Shown here one piece after another: positions 35,695 to 47,092 of a stretch of DNA of 64,000 nt. Origin of the DNA: Argentina anserina (Eukaryota; Streptophyta; Magnoliopsida; Rosales; Rosaceae). Made by a program: the position numbers and the translations under genes. The stretch spans positions 15,759,395 through 15,823,394 of the forward strand of contig NC_065878.1 in assembly GCF_933775445.1 (NCBI RefSeq), read 5' to 3'. The notes under the pieces were generated by a model that had not been told where the DNA came from, did no database searches, and saw only the letters and a program-made list of their open reading frames with translations. Within the stretch, counting starts at the first letter, position 1, and the number at the start of each line of letters is the position of its first letter.

Positions 35695-36545
35695 TGTCTG
35701 GATCAGAGATGAGCTATTATTCTGACGAGTTTGATGAGTACGACTCTGGAAGTGATGACTGCAATGAGATGCTGGTTGTTGATGGTACAACTCAAAGGCA
35801 GAAGGAAGTAGCTAAAGCTCGGAGTGGAAAGAAAGCAGTAGTTATTGATGAAGCTATTCAACCTGCTAAACGGATTGAACCTGCAAAAAAAGGAAGAAAA
35901 GGAGTGCGAAAAGCAGATGTGTATCCTCATTTCGTAACTAAGAGTCATCCATTGATGGGGGATGTTGATGGTGTTCACAAGAAAGTTCACTCCTTCCAAA
36001 GACTCCATTGTAAGTATTGTGACACATCCTTTGTTGCTAATGCAACAACTCATGGTACTTCCACACTTAGGAAACATGTTTAGCAGATTTGTAAATTTTA
36101 TCCGGGTAGAGTTAAGGTAGGATCTGGGCAACAAGCGTTTTCTAGTAATGTGGTAAATGGTGAGAGCAATGTCGTGATGGTTAATTGGACACAAGAGAAC
36201 TGTGTTAGAGCTACAACACATATGATTGTTATTAATGAGCTTTCGTTTAGTTATATTGATGCTCTTGGGTTTAATTACTTTTATAAATAAGATGTGCCTC
36301 TTTTTAATGTTCCATGTAGACAAACTATAGTGAAAAGATTTTTAGAGATGTATGATTCTAAGAATAAGGAGTTGAGAAATGAATTGAAGTCTCGTAGTAT
36401 TTGTTTGACAACAGACACTTGGACGTCTTGTCAAAACATTAACTATATGGTTGTCACTGCCCATTTCATTGATAATGGATGGAATATGCATAAGAGAGTG
36501 CTTGCATTTTGTTTAGTACCAAATCATGAAGGTGTGACCAATGAA
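35695..36545 (+). pseudogene. hAT transposase with BED zinc finger, broken
   Basis: From ATG 35695 (MSGSEMSYYSDEFDEYDSGS) an acidic N-terminus is followed by a BED-type finger (HCKYCDTSFVANATTHGTST, then LRKHV). An in-frame stop follows at 36081. Further on, PCRQTIVKRFLEMY and LTTDTWTSCQNINYMVVTAH match the catalytic RNase H-like core of RICESLEEPER-type hAT transposases. Another stop lies near 36288. Sequence after PNHEG (36530) is replaced by a repeat, so the C-terminal dimerisation domain is missing. Confidence 0.8.
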
Positions 36546-37230
36546 CAAAATCTCCCCGATATTTCTGATATATCCTCTGATATCTCCCTTTTTCAAAAAA
36601 ACGATATATCTTAGGGGTAAATATCTTATTTTTTCCCGTATCTGCGATATTTCTCCGATAACATAAAATATCTCTGATATTTCTCTGATATTTACGATAT
36701 ATCCGATATGTCTTCGATATTTTAGAGAAATATTTGAAAATTTTCACTTAAAAAAATTTAACTCAATTTGAGGATGTCTCAGACTCTTCTTGACTTTGAG
36801 TTTTTGATTAATTAATCACCTCGAACTTCGAGGGATATAAAAAAATAAAACTAGAAGAGTAGTCCTTCAATCGGCTAATTTTTATTTTTTCGTAAAAGAT
36901 ATCGAGATGATGAGTGAACGTTCAAGTCTTAACTCTTCAAAGTCAAGCCATATCAGTGACCGGTGCTCTCCTTGACCTTGAGGGAATCCAAAATAAAGGG
37001 TCACAACGTAGTCTCACACTCTCATGAAGGTCATAAGAGAATATCCAGAATTTTAGTAACAAGTGTTCTCCTCGAGAAATATAGAAAGAGTAATAATCTT
37101 TATATCCTTGACGTCCTCTCAAATGATATCTAAATAAGAAGTGTTCTCCTCGAGCACTATTGGGGAAAGTAAGAAAACATGAGTCACATTGTAGTCTTTG
37201 TCTCCTAGAAGTTCCCTCATACCTTCATAG
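36546..37230. repeat. gatatttc-rich repeat and unclassified sequence
   Basis: 36555-36740 is dense in gatatttctc / cgatatatc units, similar in flavour to the MITE family at 42629 and 49106 but without the same ends. 36900-37230 contains two aagtgttctcctcgag copies. No gene. Confidence 0.4.
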
Positions 37231-37309
37231 ATTGCTAGCAACACGTGAACCCATCATAGAAAGATGATAATACTGAAATTTGACATGCGTATTTTAGCAC
37301 AAATGGCTT

Positions 37310-37988
37310 CCTCTTCTGCATGTGAAAGAAAGTGGAGTACTTTTGCTCTTATTCATACAAAGCAAAGGAATCGTCTTGCATATCAGAAGTTGGAAAACTC
37401 ATATACTACTATAACATGAAGTTACGACTACGTGATAAACGAGCAAAGGATAATGTGATCAATGAAAACAACTATATCGATCTACTTCATGTTGCTAGTG
37501 AACCAATTCAGAATGACATTGATCCTCTTCATGATTGGATTATGCATGCACACCTCGATGATGAAAATGGGAACCCTCCTCCACATGTCGTAGAAAAGGC
37601 AACTGATTTTGAAATTGATGTAAACAAGGTATTATTTGATGAAGTTGGAGACCCAGGAGATGATTCTAATAATGCTAGTGTGTGGAGCGGTGTAGCAACT
37701 CCAGATAGTTCAGATAGTAATGATGATGATAGTGGTGGTGCTGGTGGTAATGGTGATGGTAGTGGTGGAAGTCAACAAGGTGGTGGAGATATAAGGTTTG
37801 AATATGGACAATTTTATGTAGGTAGAGAATTTGAGCAGTTTATTTGTGAAAATAATTTTTATCATGCTACCCAAGATGAGAATCATGGATCTAGAGCAGG
37901 CGGTCATGGTGCGCAACAGCAAAATAGGTGCAGGAGGAGGACAAGAGGAGTCATTGATGATCAAAATATTTCATCTGATGTTAGTTAA
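37310..37988 (+). pseudogene. C-terminal fragment of a DUF659/hAT-like transposase
   Basis: CERKWSTFALIHTKQRNRLA (frame near 37320-37380) and, after a one-base shift, YYNMKLRLRDKRAKDN match the C-terminal region of DUF659-type, hAT-derived transposases. An acidic, Gly/Ser/Asn-rich tail follows (DSSDSNDDDSGGAGG) to a stop at 37986. It differs in type from the BED transposase to its left, so it probably comes from a second element. Confidence 0.65.
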
Positions 37989-38039
37989 GTTGCCTTAAGT
38001 TTTGATTCTATCAGTTTAGGCACATAACACAGTGGGATG

Positions 38040-38212
38040 TCAAACGAATCACATGAAGTCAACTATCAATCTGGTCATCTTATGGCTTCAAGGGGAAGAA
38101 ATTGATCGAAATACATTGAGCATTTAATGCTAAGTGAAACAGCATAAATGCATGAAACATCACATTGTCTTCAACCACTCCCAACTGCTCCACACACACA
38201 ACTCTTTCAACA
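38040..38212 (-). repeat. Copia 3' LTR remnant
   Basis: Shares ordered blocks with 44468-44586: gagcatttaat, atgaaacatcacattgt, ttcaaccactccc and a closing caaca. The left half of the LTR is missing or unrecognisable. Confidence 0.65.
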
Positions 38213-38229
38213 GTTCCCCTCAAGTTGAA

Positions 38230-40950
38230 TCAAGAGACAAACTTGATCCAAGCTTGCATAACAATCTATCAATTGAGATGAAGGCAAAATCTTGATAAAA
38301 ATGTCAACCAGCTGATCTTGAGAACAAAATTAAATTGTTTCCAGAATTTTTTATTGAACTTGATTGCGCACAAAGTGACAATCAATTTCAATGTGCTTGG
38401 TTATTTTACGGAACACATGATTGACAACAATATGCATGGTTGCTTGATTGTCACAATGAAGCTTAACTGGTCTAGAACACACAACTCCTAAATCAACAAG
38501 CAGGGTATTCAGCCACAATAACTCACAAACAGTTGAGGCGATAGATATATACTCAGCTTCTGCACTAGATCTAGTAACAACCGATTGTTTCTTGCACTTT
38601 TCAAGTGACTAAATTTCCACCCACAAAAGTACAAAAATTAGTAGTTGATTTTCTATCAATTGAATTTTCAGCTCAATTTGAATCACAATACCCTTTTAAA
38701 GTGAAATGATCATGCATGTGCATTAGAATACCTTTAGTGACAATGCCTTTGAGATTTTTGACCAATTGAAGATGATGTGAATTTTAAAACATGCACGAAC
38801 TAGTTAACCAAACTAACAACATAAATAATATTAGACCTAGTTATTGTAAGATAAATCAACTTACCAACTAGCCTTTGATAAACTTTAATATTATTGAGAG
38901 CATCACCATCAGCTTCAATGTCAAGGTTGCTTGGCAAAGGGGGGTTTTTGCAGTGCTACTGTGTTGCGTATTTGCTTCATCCAATAAATTAGTGATATAT
39001 TTTCTTTAAGAAACAAACCTTCGGGAGAGTAGTTCATTTCAATTCCAAGAAAACATCTCAACTAACCTAAATCCTTAATTGCAAAGGGAGAAGACTTGAG
39101 GTTTTGAACTTCTTCTGCATTATCTCCAATAATAATCAAATCATCCACATAAACCAGTACAACCAATCTTCCAAGCTTTCCTCTTCTGACAAAAATGTAA
39201 GAATCACCCTGACTTCTCTAAACACCTGAAGCAACTAGAACTGAACTTAGCTTGGAATATCAAGCTCTAGGAGACTGTTTCAGACCATAAATAGCTTTAT
39301 GCAGTTTACAGACCATCTAAGGTTCATTCTCTTGAGCATGGCTAGGAGGCAACTTCATATACACATCTTCTTCCAATTCTCGGTAAATAAAAAATGGGGT
39401 GATATTGCAAATATATAAATAATAAATGAAATACTGAAAATCAGAAAATAACTATGCAGAAAATAAAAAAAATCAGGATTAAGAAAACTGGAAACGATAA
39501 CTCAACCAATACTAAACGAATAGAAGGAAAAGTCGAGTCGTGTGTGCTACCACATTGTTTTTAAGACAATTACGCCGCTTCTACCGGTGCAAGGACTCAA
39601 TGACGCTAGTCTCTCAGGATACAACGACTTACAAATCCTTGAAGCTGCACTACTACAAGAATACCAGCGAACTGGAATGAACCATTTCTAGCACCAGAAC
39701 AAGAGAGCTAAGAATGAAACTTTAGAGAGAGAGAGAGAGAGAGAGGAAAGATGTTTCTCAATCTGAATGTGTTTTCTAAATCAAGTTTTGAATTCATTTT
39801 TTTTAAGAATGGAATAATGGATCGCTATTTATAGAGGGAAACTTGGATCACTAAATGAATTCTCATGAATTCAGAATTGAATTTCTTATCATCAGTTACA
39901 ACGATTACGAAATGAATTTCCATACGTTACGACCGTTACAAACGTTACACAATGAATTCGACAGTTACAGAATTCAATCTCATTAAATATGTCATTACAA
40001 AATTTAATCGTATTGAATTTGACGTTACAAAATCAAAGTGGTTAAGTCGTTATACATTCCAGAATTCATGTGGTTTTTGCATTTACAGTGACAATTTCTT
40101 ATTCACACCATAACCAATTTAACCAGATAAATATACATTTTCTAGCTCTTAATACCAGAGAATACAAGTTCATATTTATCATTATAAATTTAAGTGTGTC
40201 CACTCAAATTCCTTTAATTAAATTGGTTTAGAATAAATAGTGAAATTCATTAGTTTTCCAACATTCTCCATGCTAAAAACACTCTTGACATCCATTTGAT
40301 ACAAACTCCAACCTTGATTCATGTTCATTTTTGCAACATGAGCAAATGTCTCCTTATAATCAACTCCAAATATCTAAGTGAAGCCCTTAGCCACCAACCT
40401 AACTTTATACCTCTCAATTTCTCCATTTCAATAAAACTTAATTTTATAAATCCATTGAGTCCCAACCACTTTGTGTCCTGTAGGTAATTTAAAAACACTC
40501 CGCAAGTTTTATTTTCATTCAAAGCTTGAAGTTCTTTTGCCATTGCTTTCCTCCACACTTTAGACTTTCTAGCTTAATCAAAATTTCTTGGTTCAAAATC
40601 TTCACAAAACTTGTTGAGGAAAACACTATGATATGCATACACTTTATTTAATGTAGCAATATTCCCAAGAGGATGTTTTGGAGCATATGACTCATAGCTT
40701 TTAAGAAGAACTGAATGAGTCCTAATACGACTAGGATATCTTCTAGTCTCTTGCTGAACAGGCTGGTCAACATCTTGTTCCTGCTGTTGGGGCAGAGATG
40801 ATTAAGATGAGTTATGAGAACTATTAATTTCATCATTTCTGAGACTTTACTGAGGTGAAGCTGGTGGAGAAATAACTTGAGTTGCAGAACCTAGTTATTG
40901 TAAGATAAATAATTGAACAATGGAATTTTCAGATATTAATGGCTCATCTA
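38230..40950 (-). pseudogene. Copia reverse transcriptase and RNase H, broken
   Basis: The RNase H end (about 38330-38470) reads HCDNQATMHIVVNHVFRKITK and HIEIDCHFVRNQVQ in one frame. RT parts lie at about 38900-39380 and 40265-40560 (WRKAMAKELQALNENKT at the RT start, then a shift). Stops and shifts are frequent and an 882-bp solo LTR splits the RT. Confidence 0.75.
39382..40263 (-). mobile_element. Solo LTR inserted in the copia reverse transcriptase
   Basis: Plus-strand ends are ggtaaataaaaa and ttttccaaca; on the minus strand it starts TGTTGGAAAA. The 5-bp repeat TTCTC flanks it (39377-39381 and 40264-40268), and removing it restores the RT reading. It has a (ga)n run at about 39728-39745 and no coding capacity, so it is a solo LTR of another family. 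Confidence 0.75.
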
Positions 40951-42310
40951 CAACATGAGTTGCAGTAAAATCAAATAATTCACCTTGCAGCTCCTGTTGA
41001 AGATCATTTTCATGGTTTTGAAAAAACAATCTGACTCATCGAACCTGACATCTCTTGACACAAAAGATTTTCTAGTAATGGGGTCATAGCATTTATATCC
41101 TTTATGAGAAGTAGAATATCCCAGAAAAACACACTTAACAACTATAGACTCAAATTTGTCTCTTTGTTTTGCTTGTAGATGAACATAGCAGATGCATCCA
41201 AAAATTCTCAAATGACTAACATCAATATCTCTTGCTTTCAGAACCTGAAAATGTGACTTACACTCCAAAACACTGCTAGGCAATCTATTAATCAAAATAT
41301 ATGCAGCAATGTCAATAGCATAAGACCAAAAATGTGTAGGAACATTGGCCTGCAACATGAATGATCTGGTTTTTTCAAGTAAATCTCTATTCTTTCTTTC
41401 TGATATGTCATTTTGTTGATCTGGTTTTTTCAAATAAATCTCTATTCTTTCTTTCTGATGTGTCATTTTGTTGAGGTGTTCCAACACATGAGGTTTGATG
41501 AAAAATTTCATGATTACTGAGGTATTGAGTAAAAGTTTTGGAAGTGTACTCAGTACCATTATCTAATCTTAATGCGTAAATATTTGAGGAAAATGATTTT
41601 GACAAGATTGTGAAAATCTTGGAAGCACTTTGCAACTTCATTCTTGGCTTTTAAAAGATACACAAAAGTTATTCTAAAGAAGTCATCAATGAAAGTCACA
41701 TAATATTTAATAGTCATCAATTGATACAATTTTTGCAGGTCCCCATACATTAGAGTGTAGAAGCTCTAGACATAGAACTGGAAAATGGCAAACGAGTTGA
41801 CTTTAAATTTTGACAAATCTCACAAAGGTGAGAATGTTTACATAGTTTAGGAAAGATAAAAAGACATGACTTGAGATGAAGGATGAGCTAATAGCATGTG
41901 CCACATATCATGCTGCAAAAGGGTGGTGTTTGATTATGCAAGAAGAGACTTGGAAAATCTTGAAAATGAAGAAATGTAGTATAGACCATTTAGAAGAAAA
42001 AAAATCTTCACCAATCTTTTTCTTCGAGACTCGATACTGAAAAATCACACTAGAAGTTGAGAATGTGACAAGACAATTTAGAACATGAGTAAGTTTTCCA
42101 ACAGAAAGAAGTTTAAATGGAAATTAATGAATAAACATGAGAGTATATTTTTTATGATTTGAAAATAGCTTGAGATATCTCTTCCCCAAAATTGGAACCT
42201 TCTTTCCATTTGCAACAGACACTTGAGAAGGATTTTCAAACAATATAAAATCAGATAAAAAAGATGCATCATTAATCATGTGATCAGAGGCGCTAGAGTT
42301 ACTATTCAAA
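40950..42310 (-). pseudogene. Copia integrase and pre-integrase region, with a 55-bp tandem duplication
   Basis: Integrase blocks: YVTFIDDFFRITFVYLLKAK, LDNGTEYTSKTF, GTPQQND-SERKNRDL and the later HFWSYAIDIAAYILINRLPS, LRIFGCICYVH and KCVFLGYSTSHKGYKCYDP. The stretch coding QQND-SERKNRDL-EKTRS occurs twice in tandem (period 55 bases, about 41363-41472), shifting the frame. Further upstream the protease region shows SDHM and GKKVPILG. Confidence 0.8.
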
Positions 42311-42628
42311 AATCATGATTTGTTACTCAATTCCAAGGCAATAGAGATTGCAGAAATAATCCCTCAAATCTCATCCTCCTGCATCGAGTCAGACTCAGCA
42401 AGAAAGCCTATAAATTTTCCAAGCATAGCAGTAGAGTCACCACTCGTGTTTCCTCCTTGATGCTGTTGAATGTAACTTGCAAAAGCATTAATCAAATTAA
42501 TGAGATTTGTAGTAAAATCTACCATGCCATCTGAGAACTGCTGCTTGCAATATTGGCATTTGATGAGTAAGCAGGGTTGGACGGATTTCTTGAGTTCTTG
42601 TCCTCCTGAAACTTACCTTTGAGCTCAG

Positions 42629-43323
42629 CATGGTCTGAAAAATCGATATTTTCGCCGAAATATCGCCGAAAATTTCATTTTTCTCAGGTTGCGAAATTAT
42701 CTACACATACCAAGTTGATTTCGTGCGATATTTTCGAAATATCGCGATATATACGGATATTTCGGATATTTGGCCGAAACATACAATATATCGCACTATT
42801 CTCGCGGCCCAATAACTTGAATTCGGCCCAATTCAACAAAACTCAATTAAATTAGGAAAAATCCAACTTCATTGAGACTCGAACCATGGTTGTCATGGTA
42901 TCAACCAAACCTCTGGTGCAACAACATCGTTTGTTAACACATACCAACTTTTAATCTATATATTCTCAAAACATAATTTTATTAGTTATACTTTTATTAT
43001 ATGTAATTAAATGTTATTAAAGACCTTATAGTCTTATACTCAATTTAATTGGGATATTAGTGAATCATCAAGATTTTAAAGGTGCGTTGACCTAATTTAC
43101 TAAGTCACTTTCAAATTAATTAATATATATTTATATCATATGTACAAGATAAGAAGTTTATCTAATGAAATTAATATATGTGACATTTAATGTTTAAGCA
43201 TTCCACAAGCTTCGTAATTTCTGTCGATTTTTTTATTACTATCGATATTTCCCGAAATTTCCATCGAAATTTTCATTTTTCGGACCGTCTATATTTCCAC
43301 GATCGTGGATATTTTAGTCCTTG
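42629..43323. mobile_element. hAT MITE, CAAGGACT family, copy 1 (695 bp)
   Basis: Ends CATGGTCTGAAAAATCG and, on the other strand, CAAGGACTAAAATATCC. An exact 8-bp target duplication GAGCTCAG (42621-42628 and 43324-43331) marks it as hAT-type. The ends are rich in cgatatttc/gaaatatcg motifs. It splits the gag of the surrounding copia element. Confidence 0.85.
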
Positions 43324-43331
43324 GAGCTCAG

Positions 43332-44129
43332 GGTAAATAATCTAACAAGTGTCTTTTTGATAACCAACACCAGACCTAACAATCTTCTCATAATGTGAAC
43401 ATTTTAGATCTGGTTTTCTGCCTTTATAGAGTCTATTGTGGCTAATAAATGCCCTAGTTTCTAAAAATTTATAACCTTCTTTCTTGTTTCTTCTCTTTCA
43501 ATAGTGTTACAAATGTTGTTGAATGATGGAAAATCAGAAGACATAAAGACATGACTCTTTATATCATCAAAATCAGAATTGAGACTAGACAACAACTCAA
43601 AAACTTTATCTTCTTCTTCTCTTTTCAACAATGTGACTCTATCAGTGGTAAATGGCCTATATAGCTCTATTTCATTCCACTTAGCCTTTAGACTCCCTAA
43701 ATGCTCAATATATGAAAACTTACCTTTTTGAAGCTCAGCAATGTCTCTCTTGATCTAATAAACTTATGAAGAGTTGCTAAAATCATCATACAAGACTTTA
43801 ATAACAGTCCACATGCTCAAGGCTGAGTTTGAGTATTGAAAATTTTGTTGCATATTTGGTTCCATAAAATAGATCATCCATGATCGAACCAGCTGGTCTT
43901 GAGCCAGCCATGCTTCATACTCAGGAGCTGAGACTGCAGGTTTCTAGAACTTGTCATTGATGTATCCTAACTTTTTCCTTCCTCTGATGGCAAGAGTCAT
44001 TGCATTAGACCAAGAAAGATAATTAAACTCATTGAGCAGGGCAGAGGTAAGACAAGGATCAACACTCTCGGATTTAGAATCAAAACTAGATGAGGAATCA
44101 GTGTCGGTAACATCGTTACCTCCAGCCAT
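43332..44129 (-). pseudogene. Copia Gag region, broken
   Basis: Starts MAGGNDVTDTDSSSSFDSKS at 44129 and carries the copia N-terminal block NEFNYLSWSNAMTLAIRGRK. A shift follows near 43940. The rest of gag is fragmentary up to the MITE at 43323. Confidence 0.7.
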
Positions 44130-44226
44130 ATTGTTAGAGGTAACAAAATGAGACTATAAGAATGAAAAAAAAAACAAGGATGGAAGAGCAGAAGTAGGTT
44201 CAAAACGGATTACTGCTCTGATACCA

Positions 44227-44586
44227 TATTGAATTTATGACTGAAGAATTGAAGACAAGATAAAAAGATGGAGATGAATTTTCTCTTGCATATTTTATAT
44301 GAAACAAAGCTACAACAACTGATATATACACATACTTAGAGATAAGGTTTTGGACCAGTTGGAACAAAACCAATCTTAATGACTAAAGGAGAAAAGCAAG
44401 TAATATTTACAATAAGATCTAAAATTCCTAGAATTACTCTAAGACTAGTACACAAATGTGGACTGAGTATAGCTCAAGGAGAAGAAACTGATCGGAGATC
44501 GAGCATTTAATATTAGGTACAGCGGGCATGAAACATCACATTGTGTTCAACCACTCCCAAACTCCCTCGACACAAAACTCTCAACA
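44227..44586 (-). repeat. Copia 5' LTR (360 bp)
   Basis: Minus strand runs TGTTGAGAGTTTTGTGTCG to ATTCAATA, directly followed by the primer-binding-like site. CYP82 copy 3 upstream sequence (tgaaagttgatcc) resumes at about 44590. Confidence 0.75.
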
Positions 44587-44719
44587 AACACAATGAAAGT
44601 TGATCCAGTATGTTGTCTGTGACGCCTAGTCCCATCTTAAATTATACTGACATATATCTATCCCTGTTGTCAGTCTTGAATCTTGTTATCTTGGTATTTG
44701 TAGAATTCTTTTTATTCCC

Positions 44720-46986
44720 ATGGCGTTCATGTTTCCATCTTTTATATGTGATCATACCATCATAGCAATTTCCCTTTTTTTGTTCTCTTTGGTATGGATA
44801 TCAAAAAGCTTGAAGAAAAACACAATTAATAACAGAGAACCCCCCAAAGCGGGTGGTGCATGGCCAATACTCGGCCACCTTCCCCTCCTAGGAGGGACTC
44901 AACCACCCCACATAACCTTAGGGAACATGGCTGACGAGTACGGTCCGTTCTTCACTATCAAGCTTGGTGTGCACCGAGCTCTTGTTGTAAGCAGTTGGGA
45001 TGTGGCTAAGGAGTGTCTCACCACTAATGATAAAGCTCTTGCCGACCGCCCGAAAACTTTAGCCTTGGAGATTATGGGGTACAACTATGTAATGTTCGGG
45101 CTTAGCCCTTACAGTCCTTACTGGCGCCAGGTGCGAAAGATGGCCACGCTGCACATCCTCTCTAAATACAAGTTGGAGTCACTCAGGAAAGTTCGAGAAT
45201 CGGAGGTAAAGGAGTCTACGAAGCTTTTATTTGATATGTGCGAACGAAACAAAGGTGTCTCAATTAAGGTCCCAGTGGACATGAAAAGGTGGTTTGGAGA
45301 CGTAACTCTAAATCTGATGTTGAGGATGGTTGTGGGAAAGCGGTTTCCTGGGGCTACCACGGCGCAAGAGAAGGAAGAGAACGAAAGCTTCCGAAAGACG
45401 CTGAGGAACTTTTTTAAATTAATGGGTGAATTTGTAGTCTCAGATGTAGTTCCATGGCTAAAGTGGTTGGATTTGGGAGGTTATGAGAAGGCCATGAAGA
45501 AGACGGCTAAAGAACTCGATGATGTGGTTCAAGAATGGTTAGAAGAGCATAAGCAGAAAGGGAGTACTGATCCTGTGCAGGACGTAAATGGTGAGAATGA
45601 CTTCATGGATATGATGCTTAAGGTCATTGATGATCATGATTGTATACAAGAGTTTGGTTGTTCAGTTACTGCTGATACAATCGTCAAATCTACATGCCTG
45701 GTATGTACTTTTATCATGAGTTCATGACTAACCATTCCCGTCCGATTTATTTATATCTGAAGTTCAACTATCTTTAATCTGATACATATTTTGGTATGTC
45801 CTATTTACGTAGGCAGTTCTTCTAGCGGGAACAGATACCATAGCAGCTACAATAATCTGGGCTCTTTCTTTATTACTCAACAATCCTGAAGTCCTGAAGA
45901 AGGCGCAACTTGAGCTAGACAACCATGTTGGTAAGGAAAGGCAGGTGAACGAATCAGATATGAAGAACCTGATCTATCTACAAGCCATTATCAAGGAAAC
46001 CTTGAGGCTATACCCTTCTGGACCTCTCTCAGTACCCCATGAGGCCAGAGAAGACTGCACAATAGGTAACTATCATGTAAGCACAGGAACACGACTTATT
46101 TTCAACATTTCGAAGATTCAGCGCGATTCAAATGTCTGGCTCGACCCTTATCTATTCGAACCAGAAAGGTTTCTTACGACTCACAAGAATATTGATGTTA
46201 GGGGACATAATTTCGAATTGATGCCATTTGGAAGTAGGGCTGGGCACAGGCCCGGCCCGGGCTTTTTTTTTCAGATCCCGGGCCCGGCCCGGTTGTAGTT
46301 TGACGGGCCGGGTTTTTTTCTAAAAAAATCAGGAACCGGGTAAAACCCGGCCCGGGTCAATTAATTGCAAGGTCCGGGTGGACCGGTAACATCCGGGCCG
46401 AGCCCGCCCGGTTTTCTGGGCCTAACTCTGTTTTTAGCTAGTTGGCGGCGAATCGGTAGTGCGAGGCGACGATAATGGAAATCATGGGATTGGAATTAGT
46501 TAAGTTTAAGGTTATTTGGTTATGTTCCAGTGTCATTGTATCTATTCTATAAGTTTATGATCACTTACGAAAGCCAATTACATAATAACACCTAATGTCC
46601 CGGGTTTCCGGATTTTTTTTTTAAAGATTTGATGGCCCGGGACCGGCCCGGACATAACAAAGCCCGGCCCGTTCATCTCATGACAACATATGAGCCCGGC
46701 AAAAAACCCGGCCCACCCGGACGGGTCCGGCGGTCCGGTGCGGGTTTTTTTTCTTCTTCGGGCTTTTTGCCCAGCCCTATTTGGAAGTGGTAGACGAATG
46801 TGTCCAGGAATCTCTCTAGCTCTTCAAGTGGCACAACTTACACTGGCTCATTTGTTACAAGGTTTTGATATTACAGCTACATCTGATGAACCAGTTGATA
46901 TGGGTGAGAGTGCAGGAATAATAAACATGAAGGCAACCCCACTGGAGGTCCTTTTAACCCCACGCCTGCATCCTACACTTTATTGA
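44720..46986 (+). pseudogene. CYP82: CYP82 cytochrome P450 copy 3, heme loop split by a hAT MITE
   Basis: Exon 1 is 44720-45700 (327 codons), the intron 45701-45812 and exon 2 45813-46986, closely similar to copy 2. The membrane anchor, PPKAGGAWPILGHLP hinge, WRQVRKMA, I-helix (AGTDTI, so the usual second Thr is Ile), [10 protein letters not shown] and EPERF are present. A 545-bp MITE (46235-46779) lies between the Ser and Gly codons of the heme-binding PFGSGRRMCPG. Without MITE and target copy the frame is open for about 533 codons. As it stands translation leaves the heme loop and ends in the MITE (stop near 46298), so the enzyme should be inactive unless the MITE is spliced out. The promoter is truncated: a copia LTR ends 134 bases before the ATG. 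Confidence 0.9.
46235..46779. mobile_element. hAT MITE, GC-rich (545 bp), in CYP82 copy 3 exon 2
   Basis: Perfect 12-bp terminal inverted repeats TAGGGCTGGGCA / TGCCCAGCCCTA and an exact 8-bp target duplication TTTGGAAG (46227-46234 and 46780-46787). The ends are rich in ggcccggcccgg motifs, the middle AT-rich. No frame. These are typical hAT non-autonomous features. Confidence 0.92.
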
Positions 46987-47092
46987 AATGTTGACAGATG
47001 ACTAGTATTTTCTTTAAGGAAATTTTACAAATGTACATGAAAGTCCACTGTGAATTTATATACATGTATTTTCAAATCTAAATATTAGTTCA

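Larger units (their letters stand above)
33641..36545 (+). mobile_element. hAT transposon (BED-finger type), 3' end lost, carrying a captured RPS14 fragment
   Basis: Starts TAGGGTTGTTAATCGG after the flank tcatattc, a hAT-like end. It contains a C/T-rich 5' leader (33840-34165), ribosomal protein gene exons (34433-34687) and a degraded hAT transposase gene (35695-36545). The right end and second target copy were not found; the transposase stops matching at about 36545, where gatatttc-rich sequence begins. Confidence 0.65.
38040..44586 (-). mobile_element. Ty1/copia retrotransposon, decayed, with nested insertions
   Basis: The 5' LTR is 44227-44586 (minus strand TGTTGAGAGTTTTG...ATTCAATA), followed by the primer-binding-like TGGTATCAGAGCAG at about 44213-44226. 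A truncated 3' LTR ends at 38212, next to the purine tract TTGAGGGGAAC. The polyprotein runs on the minus strand gag, protease region, integrase, reverse transcriptase, RNase H: the copia order. It is interrupted by a solo LTR (39382-40263) and a MITE (42629-43323) and by many stops. Confidence 0.85.

Noticed and set aside
46690..46986. 98-codon frame starting in the MITE and continuing into the P450 heme region
   Set aside because: It is a chance fusion of MITE sequence with the P450 exon 2 end; it has no anchor, I-helix or K-helix.
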